Shown here: piece by piece, positions 21,678-33,400 of the stretch | Position numbering within the stretch: the first letter of the stretch is position 1 | Layout of the letters: each line of letters opens with the position of its first letter | Assembly (NCBI GenBank): GCA_016859345.1 | Contig: CM029134.1 | Coordinates: 27,964,060 to 28,028,059 of the forward strand | Direction: 5' to 3' | DNA length: 64,000 bases | Source: Istiophorus platypterus | Lineage: Eukaryota > Chordata > Actinopteri > Istiophoriformes > Istiophoridae | Notes under the pieces: model-generated | Told to the model about the DNA's origin: nothing | Database searches by the model: none | What the model saw: the letters and a program-made list of their open reading frames with translations, nothing else | Made by a program: the position numbers and the translations under genes

Positions 21678-24449
21678 TTAGGTCAGTCTGCTGTATCGAG
21701 ACAGTTTGGAGGGTCCCTCCTCTTCCTCAGTATTGCCATTGTCATTGGACCAAACTGGAGAGTGGAAAAACCTTTCATCACCTCCTGCTGGACATAGAGA
21801 AGAACTACATCACAAACTAACAGCAGCAACTGCAACAAAGCCAAATTTTAGATCAAGTTACCTTGCCAGGTACACACCATCTGAGTGTTCCCAGGTTCAC
21901 ACTGAGGAACCAGTGTCTCCTACAACATGCAGGTACACATAAAGTAAATGAGACAGAAAGTTCATTAAAAAAGAAGTCACATCCTTGGAGATAATAATCA
22001 CTAGTATCTCCGAAAAGATATAGGCAATTTGGCTTTACATTCAAGGCAAAGGAGATGATTTTGTTGAGTAACTGATATGTTAGGACCCCATAGGCCCAGC
22101 GCAGGACTGAAACTGGACCTGGATGATATTGTAACAGTTTTGGGTAATGTTAAGAGTCTTTATCCTGCTTTTTGTTGGATATGTGGACATTTATAGTCCA
22201 GACAAACTCATTACCTGAGATAACTTTTTTTTCCAATAAGGATTTGTTAGCACTCATTACCAGGGCTTCTTCTCTTCTAAAACTGGTTTTCCCTACCAGT
22301 CCGGTTCTGGCATCATAGCAGCCACAGCAGGGCAGACTGCGACAGCCCACATAGGCAATGAGAAACGAGAGAGCAAGGCTAATGGTGCAGGTCAGCAGGA
22401 TGGTGGCATTTGCCCCCTTCACCATCTGATGAAGTACAAATGTCTGAGCAGAGACACAAAGAACGTCACAACAGTGTATGAAATACGTGTTTGAAATACA
22501 ACTGTTTTGTACAAAGACTGTGGTGAGAAATCAGTGCTTGCAGTTTTAACTTATGTAATTAAAATTATGTGTAATCAAAAGTTATGCACATATTCTAAAA
22601 AAAATATTTATTTTTAGCTAATTAATAATTCATCTTTCATTCTGCAAAATTTAAAAAGTATTAAACTTTATACAAAAAGACCTCCTGAACCTTTTTATGG
22701 ATCATGCTGGAAATTAAATTCATGATGCCTCTGTTCAATTTAAATTTAGCAGTAAGCAATCAAACAGAATACCAGGAAGCTGCTAACACATAATGTTATT
22801 AATTACACCTAGGTTTGATAAGTATGCTATGAAGTAGGTCAAAAATTTGTGTATCACATAAAGGAGGTCGTTTTTCAGAGTACATCTACAAATGCATGTG
22901 TGGTGGTTACCACTTGAAGACTGTCATGGTGATGAAAGACATCTTCATCCTCCTCCCCATAGGTGAGTGTCAGACAAGCATAACCTGATATAAACAGTGC
23001 TGCTGCACAGGAGAGTCCTGCTGCCACCACCATCACAGTCACCTGCAAGGACAGGAGGACAGGTTTGGCCAAAGAAAAAACACTCTGTGTGTGTTTGTCT
23101 GAGAGAGGGAATGTATATTTCTCCTTTTCTAACTAATATATTATTCTTAATTCCTTAATAATCAACTCAGTGTAAACAGCCTGTTCAAATTAGGATTGTT
23201 TAGGTTCATTTTACACATATTATATGGTTATTATAGAAGTCTTACTGCATTGGTAAAGTATAATACTGCAGAGCAAAAATAAATTAAACTGTTAAGAAAT
23301 ATATTTATGTATAAAAAGTAAAACAGTGACAGAGGCCAAAGTTCAATGTGCACATGCCCTCTGCTGCTGGGGCTAGGCTTACATAAAATAAGGCCATACA
23401 ACCATACAGTACTGTATGTTACTGTATGGTGTAAATGGGATCTAGGTCTCAGGTTAAGGGAAGAGGAAACTGAAATAATGGGGAAACAGATTTGGACATA
23501 ACAGCCCTGCCTCTCTGCCCTTGCCAAAGACTGATCTGTGCATACCACCGCTAAGCTAAGGTAGAACACTTCCATTACTTTCCCAAAAGAATATTACAGG
23601 TAGAAGATCAAAAATTCTATCAAGGTTGATGGTAAATAAGTGCTCTATGCAACTATAAATTCTGTGCTGAGTACCACATACTTACCAAGATTCTGTGGTA
23701 ATGGTCCTACTGTTCATGGAGAACCAAAGAAAACTTGAAAGCAATGGAAAAGAGGCCAAGGCCAAACGCAAATTGTCATGAGAGACTTACCAGAACAGAG
23801 TTTTTCCTTTGGGAGGCGACTATCGCCAAAACACCTGGAGATGCCATGATCTAAAAATAAGTAAAATGTCCAGAATGAACTGAAAGACATGCAGTAGGCG
23901 GAACAAAAGCCAGTGCAGACACATTCATGCAACAGTTAGTTAAAAATGGAAAACTAAATGCTCCAATGTCAGCTAAGCACCATTATCTGTCCCGTTACTT
24001 CTCACCAGAAGCCATTCAGTATTTTGGAAATTTAGTAGATTCATTCTTGATCCTATATAGACTTGAAACGAGGAAACCGTAAAGATTTAACCGTGTAATA
24101 ATTGGAGATATGAAAGAGAGAAGATCATTACAATTACAAAATCATATCTGTTACGTCATGTGTCAACAGGAGAGAAACCTGCTGCCAAGAGCAAGTAGCA
24201 GTTCGTCTACATGTGACTTTAACGCCTTGACGAATGTGTGCTGATGCCCTTTTGATAGAGTTTGTAATAGAGCCAACATCTCACCAGTCCTCCCCACACT
24301 GGTGTCCTGGTGGTACTCAGCGCAGTATTCTTACGGAAAACAGCGTCCATAAACCCACAGACCACTGAAAGTCCTGAACAAGCCACCTGGAGGATGCCGA
24401 GGACGAGCACGCTGCTCTGGTTAAAAATGAAGTACCTGTATCGGTCCAT
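21678..24449 (-). CDS. Four-pass membrane protein, six coding exons, family not recognised (CD20/TMEM-like)
   Basis: Minus-strand exons: 24449-24285, 23850-23791, 23042-22911, 22425-22297, 21919-21862 and 21787-21678. All have GT-AG borders; joints are in phase 0 except the last (phase 1). Together they give 217 residues with no internal stop. Four hydrophobic segments can be placed at about 12-34 (SSVLVLGILQVACSGLSVV), 53-67 (weaker), 76-101 and 125-147. After the last one comes a Cys cluster, CRSLPCCGCYDARTGL. The tail, residues 163-217, is polar with an acidic patch (TEEEE) and ends SRYSRLT. PVWGG followed by a second helix and RKNS resembles the CD20-like tetraspan fold (MS4A, TMEM176, ENTREP), but I could not name the family, so no function is given. 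The start has G at -3 and +4. The acceptor of the last exon is a tandem NAGNAG. The gene lies head-away from setd7, with its promoter near 24.5-24.9 kb. Confidence 0.8.
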
Positions 24450-25584
24450 CTCCGGGAATTCCCCAGCTACAAAGTCCTGTGTTAGCCGTCCGCACCCCGG
24501 TCACAGGTCAATGTTAGCATGTGTGTTGTTACTCTACTTAGCGTGATGTTCGGGGTCGTGTTGTGAGCTCTCGATGTCAGAATCCCAATGTCCCAGTGGT
24601 GACAAAATTCTAATGTCTGACTAAGATTTAGTTGTTTTCATTCACTCAAGAAAGACCCACTTCCAGTATTCTCTATCGCGGTGTGTCTGTTCCCTCATGC
24701 AGACTGGTTGCAACTCTGGTTCAACAGGTAAGAAGTTTATCTATTAACTTGGCTGGCTAGCAGCAGGTCCATAGAGCGAATGGCATCGTGCCCAGGGTTT
24801 GGACTCTCAGGCTGCTGACCTCGCCCCCTTCTTCAATGTTATAGTTTACAAACTTTGACGGAAGATCCAAAACACCGTTTTTCTCAACAAAATATATGGA
24901 ATTCAGACTTAAATACGGAATTGTAGTACTTCTTTATCTGACATGAATGCCATCACTTAGGCCTGCCCAAAAGACATTCATTACTAAATACACATTAAAT
25001 GTACTCACAAACAAATGTTATCAGGTTTCTCTACTGTGGAACCATCTTCCAGTTTGGGTCCGGGAGGTAGACACCCTCTCCATTTTTAAGAGTATGCTTA
25101 AAACCTTCCTTTTTGCTATTGCTTATCAACCATAAGCTAGTAAGGCTCAGGCTCAGCTTGAACCATCCCCTAACTTTGTTGCTATAGGCCTAGACTTTCG
25201 GGGGACTTCCCACGATGCACCGAGCTTCCCTTTCCATCGCCTCCTTTTATCTCATGTGCGTATTAATCTCTCTGAAATGCGTATTACTTATACCCTTCTT
25301 CTCGCTCCCATAGTTTTGTGCTTTCTTGTCTCTCGTTTCTCCTCCCGTCGCCTTCTGCAGGATTTTCTGCCTTTGATGCTGCTTAGTCTGGATCCACGGC
25401 TGCAGACCACCTTCTGCCTTTTGAGCCTGATCAACACCCACTGCTTTATTATGATTACTGCTGATACCATTTCTTTCAGTCCCATTAGAAATATTATTAG
25501 CCTCACTGGTATTAGTCCCATTATTGTGCTATGCCCCCCCCCCTCTCTCTCCCACTCTCAACCCAGTCGGTCGAGGCAGACCCC

Positions 25585-25632
25585 CCCACACACACACACA
25601 CACCCACACCCACACACCCACCCACACACCAT
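25585..25632. repeat. CA/CCCA-rich low-complexity tract
   Basis: Alternating CACACA and CCCACA units inside the LINE 3' UTR. The overlapping open frames on both strands here are repeat artefacts. Confidence 0.9.
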
Positions 25633-25812
25633 GAGCAAGGATCTGTTCAATGTTTCTACCTGTTAAAAGGGAGATTTTCGTTGCCTTTGTCGCCAAGTAC
25701 TGCTCATGGGGGAAATGCCGGATCTCTGTAAGCAATGACTCTGTAATACAGAGTCTGGTCTAGACCTGCTCTATATGAAAAATGACCTGAGATCATGTCT
25801 GTTATGATACAG

Positions 25813-25887
<75 letters not shown>

Positions 25888-25917
25888 CACACATACATAC
25901 ACATACACACACACACA
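25813..25917. repeat. (AT)n then (ACATAC)/(CA)n microsatellite
   Basis: About 34 AT dinucleotides followed by ACATAC and CACA units, at the 3' tail of the LINE piece. Confidence 0.95.
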
Positions 25918-26496
25918 TTTGAATTGAAGTGAAAAGCATTCATTATGCCCAAACAATGTCAGCTCATTATTTTGATCCTAAAATATCTCTATTTTTGCAA
26001 ATCAAAGTCTAATACACATAAAATATCAGAACCTTTTGAAACACTACCATTTAGTTTCAAATTGTAGTGTCTTACAACACCCCAACCCATGCAGGTCAAT
26101 TCTAAAATACTGATGGCAATATTTAACACTACACTAGATAAATACGAGTTTAAGATTGCAGCAATGGCATATGTGCTAACTGGCATATGTGCTAACTAAC
26201 TATTTCCATTATATGATAAATGTAGCATACAGATATTTTTTTTTGAATCTTGGACTATATTTTGTAGTATCTAAACACAGATAATTAGGTTAGAAAAATA
26301 GTCAGATATAGCCTATTATAGCAGTATACCAACCATAATTTTCTCCCAGAGTTCTTAAATTACAAATCACCTTTACAAATCTCAGGATATACAGTTTACC
26401 AACCTCTGATATTATAAACAAAGTCAGTAATGTATATACTGTAAGCTGTGTGTAAGCCTAAGTGAATAGGCATATAAAGTTACATTTTAAATGTTT

Positions 26497-26865
26497 ACTG
26501 CTGTGTAAAGGTTTTTAGCAATTGTGACAAATATGATTTAATCAGGATGCTTTCAAAATTATGCAATGAATACTTTTATTTATCAGTTAACGTCATACAA
26601 AGTGCAGTAAACATGACCTTCCTTTGTCTTCAAAACAGCACCAAATGTTGAAATCATGGCTCTGTGGGGGCAAGAACATCTGCTGCAGGACTCCTTGTTC
26701 TTCTTGTCTCTGAAGACACTTCGTTATGACTCTGGTTGTGTGGTTGGACTCATTGTCCTGCTACAGAGTGAATCTAGGACTGATCAGAATCCTCCCTAAT
26801 GGGACTGATGATGGAGAAAAATCCCAAAAATGTGAATGCCCTAAACTTTTGCACAGTATTGTATT
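26497..26865. mobile_element. Short non-autonomous Tc1-like element (MITE)
   Basis: The left end 'tgtgtaaaggtttttagca' and the inverse of the right end (ctaaacttttgcacagta) are imperfect inverted repeats of a type common in fish Tc1-derived MITEs. The 330-bp interior has no coding potential. Confidence 0.6.
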
Positions 26866-27404
26866 GATAAGGCCAGCTGAATAAGTTCAAATGAAGTATG
26901 ACTTACACAGTTTAAACAGATAAATAGTGCTGTTAAACGTATTACTTCAAGGGTAGCCCTGTAAACTGCAGCTTCTGGTTAAAACTATTGACATAGTTTA
27001 ATGAAAATATGGACTGCGTTAGCTAAAAGAAATTTAAGTAATTTATCATCAAAATCTAAATCTATAAATACCAACCAAGAGCATGTAAATCATTCCTATA
27101 TGAGTAAGGAGTGATTAAGTGGACATGGTAAAATTGGACAGAACTGCATCTCCAGTTACTGACATGTCTCCTTTAATAACATTTGGTTTCTTGCATAGTT
27201 CTTCTGTTGTTTTGGCCCTGCATCTCAAAGGCCTCCAATCATACTGACTTGCTAAAGCACTATTCCCCTTGAATACCATATGAAGCATAGTAACTTAAAT
27301 ATCTTGAATATCAAATATCTACAGTGTGGGTTAAAGCTGGAGGGGATATTAAGTGCCATGATGCTCCAGGAGTCTTGTAAGGTGATATCAAGGTAGAGGG
27401 TTAT

Positions 27405-27410
27405 TTTATT
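27405..27410 (-). terminator. Candidate setd7 polyadenylation signal
   Basis: AATAAA on the minus strand only about 25 bases after the setd7 stop codon. It would give an unusually short 3' UTR, so a more distal signal may be used instead. Confidence 0.35.
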
Positions 27411-27434
27411 TTCCAGAGGTATTTATCTGTATTC

Positions 27435-30400
27435 TCATTGGCCAGTAGGAGCCACTTGTCTCTGCTGGAATACCTCCAGTTCCTGCTTGTACCAGTCGGG
27501 AGCTTCTGGGCCATTCTTCCCAGTCAACCCATGATCATAGCCGTAGGCAACGGTTAGCTCCTCGTCCTTCTGCACAGCTCTCAATGTTCGGATGCACTTG
27601 ATTGGCCCAAAACGAGGATGGACAAACCTGGATTAAAAAACAAAAAAACTTTAAAACCCAGACAAGAAACAAATCATAATGCAAATCAGACTAAATTCAT
27701 AAAATCCCACTTTTTTCAGATGAATGGGTCAAGTTGCTCTGTTTTATGGATTGCATGAGTTTTGGGAAGGGATTTATTGATAGGATTAAAATCCCTATAT
27801 TATTCCCACTGCCTCAGTGCTTTGACTCAGTTTTGACATGCATTTGTATTCACAGGGTTAATCTTGAAAAGGTCAAAGACAGACCACGGACTAATAACAA
27901 TTATAATTTTGCAGATGATGTTGTTACCTCTCTTAAAAATGTTGCTGATTCAGTGTGTCACATATTAACACTTTTTAAATTCTATGTGGTGTCAGGTTTT
28001 AAAATCAACTGGTTAAAATCTATACTGAAGCTATTTAATATTGAGGATCTTAAAACTTTTAAGGATAGTAGAAACACTAGATAATTGAGTGCTGATAGAT
28101 TTGTTTTTTCTCTACACAAAACAGCCAAGAAAAATTATAAAAGAATCTATTGTTGTGCTTCAGCGCCTAATACAGGATTTGGTTATTGGCAATAACTAGT
28201 GATTATTAAAAAAAATCATCAATAATTATCAAGATTTGGATGGATCGGCTTAATCAGGATTACTAATACGGGGTACCACCAGGAAAACCCGGACTAATAA
28301 CCGTAATTCGGATGCAACCTCACATAAGGCACCATTCGTTGTGCAGTGCAGGAGCAAAGATTTGGCTATTAGCGATAATTACTGATTATCAAGGATAATC
28401 TCTGGTAATTATTAAACTTAACAGAATCCGATTAATTTAGACCATCAAGAACGGGGTTCCACCGGGAGAAACCCGGACCAATAACCAAATATTGGATTCA
28501 GTCTCAAAAAGGGGTGTTCGCTCAGAATTGACAATAATTGGATAATATTGGTAATTCTAGAGTGAATAAGAAAGAGTAGAGGTCGACACTGACTTTGTCA
28601 ACCAGCTTGTTATCACAGCACATGAACAGAAAACACAAATAAACTTCTCCTTTAAAAATAACAGAATTTATTATCATCAGCAATATCACTTCCCATTATC
28701 ATCACTTTCAAAATAATAAATCTTATCGTGCACTATTACTATTTACTACTAGCTACCGATCGTGAAATATGTGTAAGTATTGAGGTAGGTATGTGTGAGT
28801 GCGCAGGAGTATACGTGTGGTTGGGTGGGTGTGTGTGTGCGTGTAAGAGTATATATACGAGCGTGTGTGTGTGTGTGTGTGTGTGTGTGGGCGCGCGAAG
28901 GAGGGTCTGTATGTGTGCGTGCCTGAAGGGAGGCGGACCAAGGTGGCGGACGTGACTCATTACAGTCACGTCACGCGAGGGTCGGCCGGAAGGAAGTCCG
29001 AATGTAATTGTGTTACGACGTTACCACGTGACTTAACAAAGAAAACTAGGTGGAGCAGGTTCGAACTCTCCCACGCGCGGGCGTTCGAATCGGAATGTGT
29101 GCGTTAGTGGAGGAATAACGAGGCAGACGAGTTCGAACAAAGACGTTCTGATGATCGCGATCGAGAGACAGTAACTATCTGTATCACGCAGACTTTACTC
29201 GGCTCAGCTGATGAGCGTCGCAAGTCTGGGGTTTTTTAACCGACACAGAAAGTACTGGTCTCGATAGTGATGCAGAGCAGGACAGAAGTTATCCGCTGCA
29301 GACGGATATACTTGAATGAATTATAAGTTGTTTACTAATGAATTAAATAATAACACAACCCATATCGTCACAAACATTCAACAACTTATTACACTCTAGT
29401 TACTAATGCCTGCCCAGAGCTATATGCCTCTTACTCTTTGACGAGTCCGGCGGTGCGGCGAGCTCGTCCTCGGCGTCCGTTTGCAGGAGAAGAGTTGTTG
29501 GTTAGCGGCTCTCGGCGGCTAACTTATTTTCTCGAAGAGATGGTTAGTCTCCGATGAGGTAACTTGATTCCGGCTCACGGCGGGGAATTCTTTCGACTCA
29601 GAAGAAGCAGGATCTGTGTCCTTTCGTCTTCTTCGTGAAACGGGTAGGACGCGTTAGCTACCAGGTTTCACCTCCCCGGATGTCCGGGCGTGAAGGCCGG
29701 TCCGTGACTCTGGACCGAGTGAACGGTGTCGGTGCGACACACAGCGAAGAGCGAAGGGCGGCTGGAACAGCGGGGGAATCCCACAGACTTGAGGTTAGTT
29801 AACTAACGCAGAAACTTTTAACTACAAATAGAGTGTTCGCCACGTGGGACGGAGTCTAGATTTGGGTGCGGTTGTCGATGCCACTTCTATGGGCGAGGAG
29901 TTCTCTGATCTTGGCGAGGATCCAAACCAGAAGGGATAATTGTTTTCACTTATATGGGCGAGGAGTTCGCTGTTCGTGGCGATGATCCAAGCCAGAAGCA
30001 ATGATTGTTGCCACTTCTATTGGCGAGGAGTTTGCTGGTATCGGAGAAGGTCCAAGCCAGAAGCAATAATTGTTGGCAGTTAATATAAGTTAATATAACT
30101 TTGGGTGACGTCAGGATTTGGGGTTGACTGTGATGGATTTCACCCAATGGGAGCTGTGGATTTTGGGGACCCCGCTGTTCGGCGGGCGCTGCACCCGTTG
30201 GGGGTCGCCCATTTGGTCAGTTATCCAACTGAGACCACGTGTTGGGGGGTTGCTCAGCTGAGTTCTTTGTCTTCCTCAGGTAGCAACACGTGGCCTTAGC
30301 TGGATTCCAGGTTTGGGTGTGCCTGTAGGCCTTCTTTGTCTACAGTCCGTTAGTGAGGCACAACACTATCATGCCATTACATTTGACATTTGTTTTTAGT

Positions 30401-33400
30401 TGTAGTGAACCTTTTTGAACCACCATAATGAAAGGGTTTGCATTAACTGGTTAACAAAACACAGCTAGTGGAGATAGCTCTAAGTAGGTAGGCAATTATT
30501 TCTGTCACTCTAACTTGCACTGTAAGAGTTAAGATAGAGTTGAATGTCTTGTATAACGTAATTTCTTTTTCATTGTTGATATATGCCATTAAGTGTTGTG
30601 CCTGAACAATTCAGACGATACCCAATTCTTAATAGGAAGGACAAGAAATTTTATATCCAACATGACATAAGATTGGTTTGTGCCCCATATAGACCTCTAC
30701 AAAAAGTCAACTGAACCAGTAAAATAAATTTAATCTTTGCATTGATGTTAGTGCACCTCTCAGCAAAGTTCACTGTTCCACGCTTAAGTTTACTTAATTT
30801 TTTTAACTGTAATTATAATTGGAATATAGTGCTTTTCTGTTAGTTTGGTTCTGTTAGGTTAAAAGATCAGGAGGTTTTTAAGAGGAGGTTTATTTTTAAC
30901 CTAAAGTATTTCCCATAAATGCCATTATCTGAAATGTTACTCTATGCCTTGTGCAAACTTTGCACTAACCAGCTCTACTCAAGAGATTCTGAGTTGGACA
31001 TGAAGTAACTACAGGAAGTATCTACCTAGAACAGAGATTATGTTAACTTACATCCTGAAAGAAAGAACCTCAGGAAACTGGTAGTGTTCCTGTGGTCATT
31101 CTATAGCCGTCAGAGGAGGAGAACGTTTGTTGTCGAGAGTGGGATCTGTTGATTCCAGACTTGAAAAAAATATGTGTCCATAAATAATACCAATTCCAGC
31201 AGTGTAACTGCATAAATGTTTAAACACTTTCACTCAATGAAAGGCATGCAAAAGCAGGTTGGAGTTAGCAAAAAATACCTTAGACTATGAGAAACAGTGC
31301 TCTGATCCAATAAAACCAATATTGAGCTGTGTGCTCTCAGTTTTAATTATCATATCTGGAGGAAGCCAGGCACCACTCATCACCTAGCCCATAGACTCCT
31401 AGTGGTTACGCATGTTGGTGGTGGTATCATGCTGTGGGGGTGTTTTTTTTCAGCAGCAGGGGCAGGGAGCCTGGTCAGGGTTGAGGGAAAGCTGAGCGGC
31501 GCAAAGTAGATAGATATTCTTGATGAAAACCTGGTCCAGAGTGCTCAGGTCCTCAGACTGGGCTGAAGGCTTTTCTTCCAACAGGACAAAGAACCTATGC
31601 ATACAGCCAAGACATCAAAGGACTGGCTTAGGGACAACTCTGTGAATGTCCTTGACTGACTCAGCCAGAGCCCTTCCTTGAACTCAATCAAACATCTCCA
31701 AAGAGACCTGAAAATGGCCATCCATCCCAGTCCCCACCAACCTGACAGAGCTTGGCAGGATTTGCAAAGAAAAATGGCAGAAAATCCCCAAATCCAGGTT
31801 TTTGCCTCATTCCTATGAAGACTCAATCACTGACAAGTGTGCTAGTATGCAAAGTTAGAATAATATTGGAAATATAGCTTTAATCAGAATTTTCATGTGG
31901 AACCAAAACTAATAACCAGTTTCTCTCGGTGATCCATCACGATGGACTATAACACCTGAACTTGGGTAGAACACTGAAAAAAGAAGCGTATAAGTAAAGG
32001 GACTAAAAGTACATTACAGGAAACCGGGGCAACTAATTCATACATAAATCATTTATGACACACACAATGACGCAATGAACGATTATCTGACTTTAGTAAT
32101 GCAGTTTGGCAGGTTAAGTATACAACAGGTGAGTGAAGCAACTGACAGCCATAGCAACTCTGATCAGCCAAGAGGCAAGGCAAGGTGCAGCCCCCTGTTG
32201 CTAGCAGAGCCCATGTGATTTCAACCTGAGCAATCAAGGGCCGTTAGCAGTCATTTGTTAGGCCGGATTTATGCTTCTGTGTCGAGTCTATGCCTTCATG
32301 AACTCTCTTTGTCAACCCCACTGCCAACTTGTAGTTTGGCGGTGGGGTTTATATACCACATAGTTGAGTTTCTTCCCTACTGTTTCCCATTAGCTGACTG
32401 ACTGAGTAGAATTTGATGAAGTTGTAGCTGACTGATGTTGAACAGCAGTTAGAGTTTTCATGAAATTACTGCAACGCAGAAATGAAAAAAGAAGTCGGAG
32501 ATGATCTGTACAACCCTTGAACTGATCAAGACAGAAGGAGGGTGAATTCTCTGTGCTTGTCTGAGCACTGAGAGATATTGACGAGGAGATGAATTTCCGA
32601 TATTTTCAGATTTTAGCAGGTAAGTTCAATGATTTGGTTCATCACCTGCAACCATTTGTCTCACATCAGTGTACATACAGTATGCCTATAGACATCAAGG
32701 ACTGGCAATCACCCTTCAAATTTTAGCCTCAGGTGGAAGCCAACAGGCAATTAGCTATAAAAAGGCAGCAAGAACAGTGTCTTCCATTATGTCAGAGGTC
32801 TGTAAAGCTCTGTAAAAAGCCCCTGCCCCAAGCTCATTTTTGGTGACTATAGAACTTTAGGAACTGTGTCGGCAGCTAACAACCAAAGACATATTAAAAT
32901 CAAGGCATGCCGCACGATGGGGGTGATTACTTCAAATACAAGGGCTCCACTCTCCTGATGGGTACCTGCAACTACAGATACCAGTTAACCATAGTAGATG
33001 TTGGGTGAAACACACAGGCAAGTGATGGGGGCATCTTCAGGGAGAGCAGATTTTTTTCTATGCTCAAAGACAAACTGAACAGGAGTCTAAATCCTGCATG
33101 TTATTGTTAGTGATATTGAGTTCCCCCTGCACAATGATAAAATGCCTCCCTTTCCAGGTACATCACAAACAACTAATTTCATGTAATAGTGCGTTGTGTT
33201 CTTTCTCTCTCCCTATACACACACAAACACACACATCTCTATAAAAGAGGTGTAGAGGGCAAAGTTAGCACAGGGCATAAAGTGGACACATGCATGGGGA
33301 AAATGCAAGGTTGTTATTAACTAGAACTATTGTTTACATCTCTTTTGAATATCTAAAATTCATATCATATCATCATATCATCTTCTGAGGAAGACTGCAT

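Larger units (their letters stand above)
24947..25930 (+). mobile_element. LINE (L2-like) 3' end with AT/CA tail
   Basis: The frame at about 25020-25135 reads LWNHLPVWVREVDTLSIFKS...KTFLF, the carboxy end of a CR1/L2-type reverse-transcriptase protein (compare W..LP..R...SL..FK..LKT.LF). After its stop comes a 3' UTR with 'ggcctagactttcggggga', then 'gagtctggtctagacctgct' and 'ctgttatgat', and a degenerate tail of (AT)n and (CA)n. The same tail occurs in reverse at 58015-58620. Confidence 0.8.
28140..30360. other. CpG-rich, repeat-bearing insertion of unknown origin in setd7 intron 7
   Basis: About 2.2 kb unlike its surroundings. The right two-thirds (about 28860-29860 and 30100-30300) are rich in CpG, while the flanks are AT-rich and CpG-poor. 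It contains two 183-bp repeats, a GT microsatellite, several GTTCGAA words and a 65-bp triplicate, each listed separately. No long coding frame is present. The mix of structured non-coding repeats and GC-rich leader-like sequence would suit the untranslated ends of an LTR retroelement or endogenous retrovirus, but I found no primer-binding site, LTR pair or gag/pol remnant. Origin is undetermined. Confidence 0.45.

Noticed and set aside
22150..22296. Read-through of exon 4 of the four-pass protein to a stop at 22150
   Set aside because: A donor at 22296 and two further exons in matching phase give a better conserved-looking tail. A read-through isoform is possible but less likely.
25247..25735. 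Several overlapping frames of 60-136 codons on both strands
   Set aside because: They lie in the LINE 3' UTR and a CA/CCCA tract; artefacts.
29060..29100. GTTCGAA words resembling tRNA B boxes in the CpG-rich insertion
   Set aside because: No A box at the right distance and no cloverleaf.
28728..29107. Cys/Val-rich and Thr/His-rich frames on both strands
   Set aside because: Translations of the GT microsatellite and flanks.
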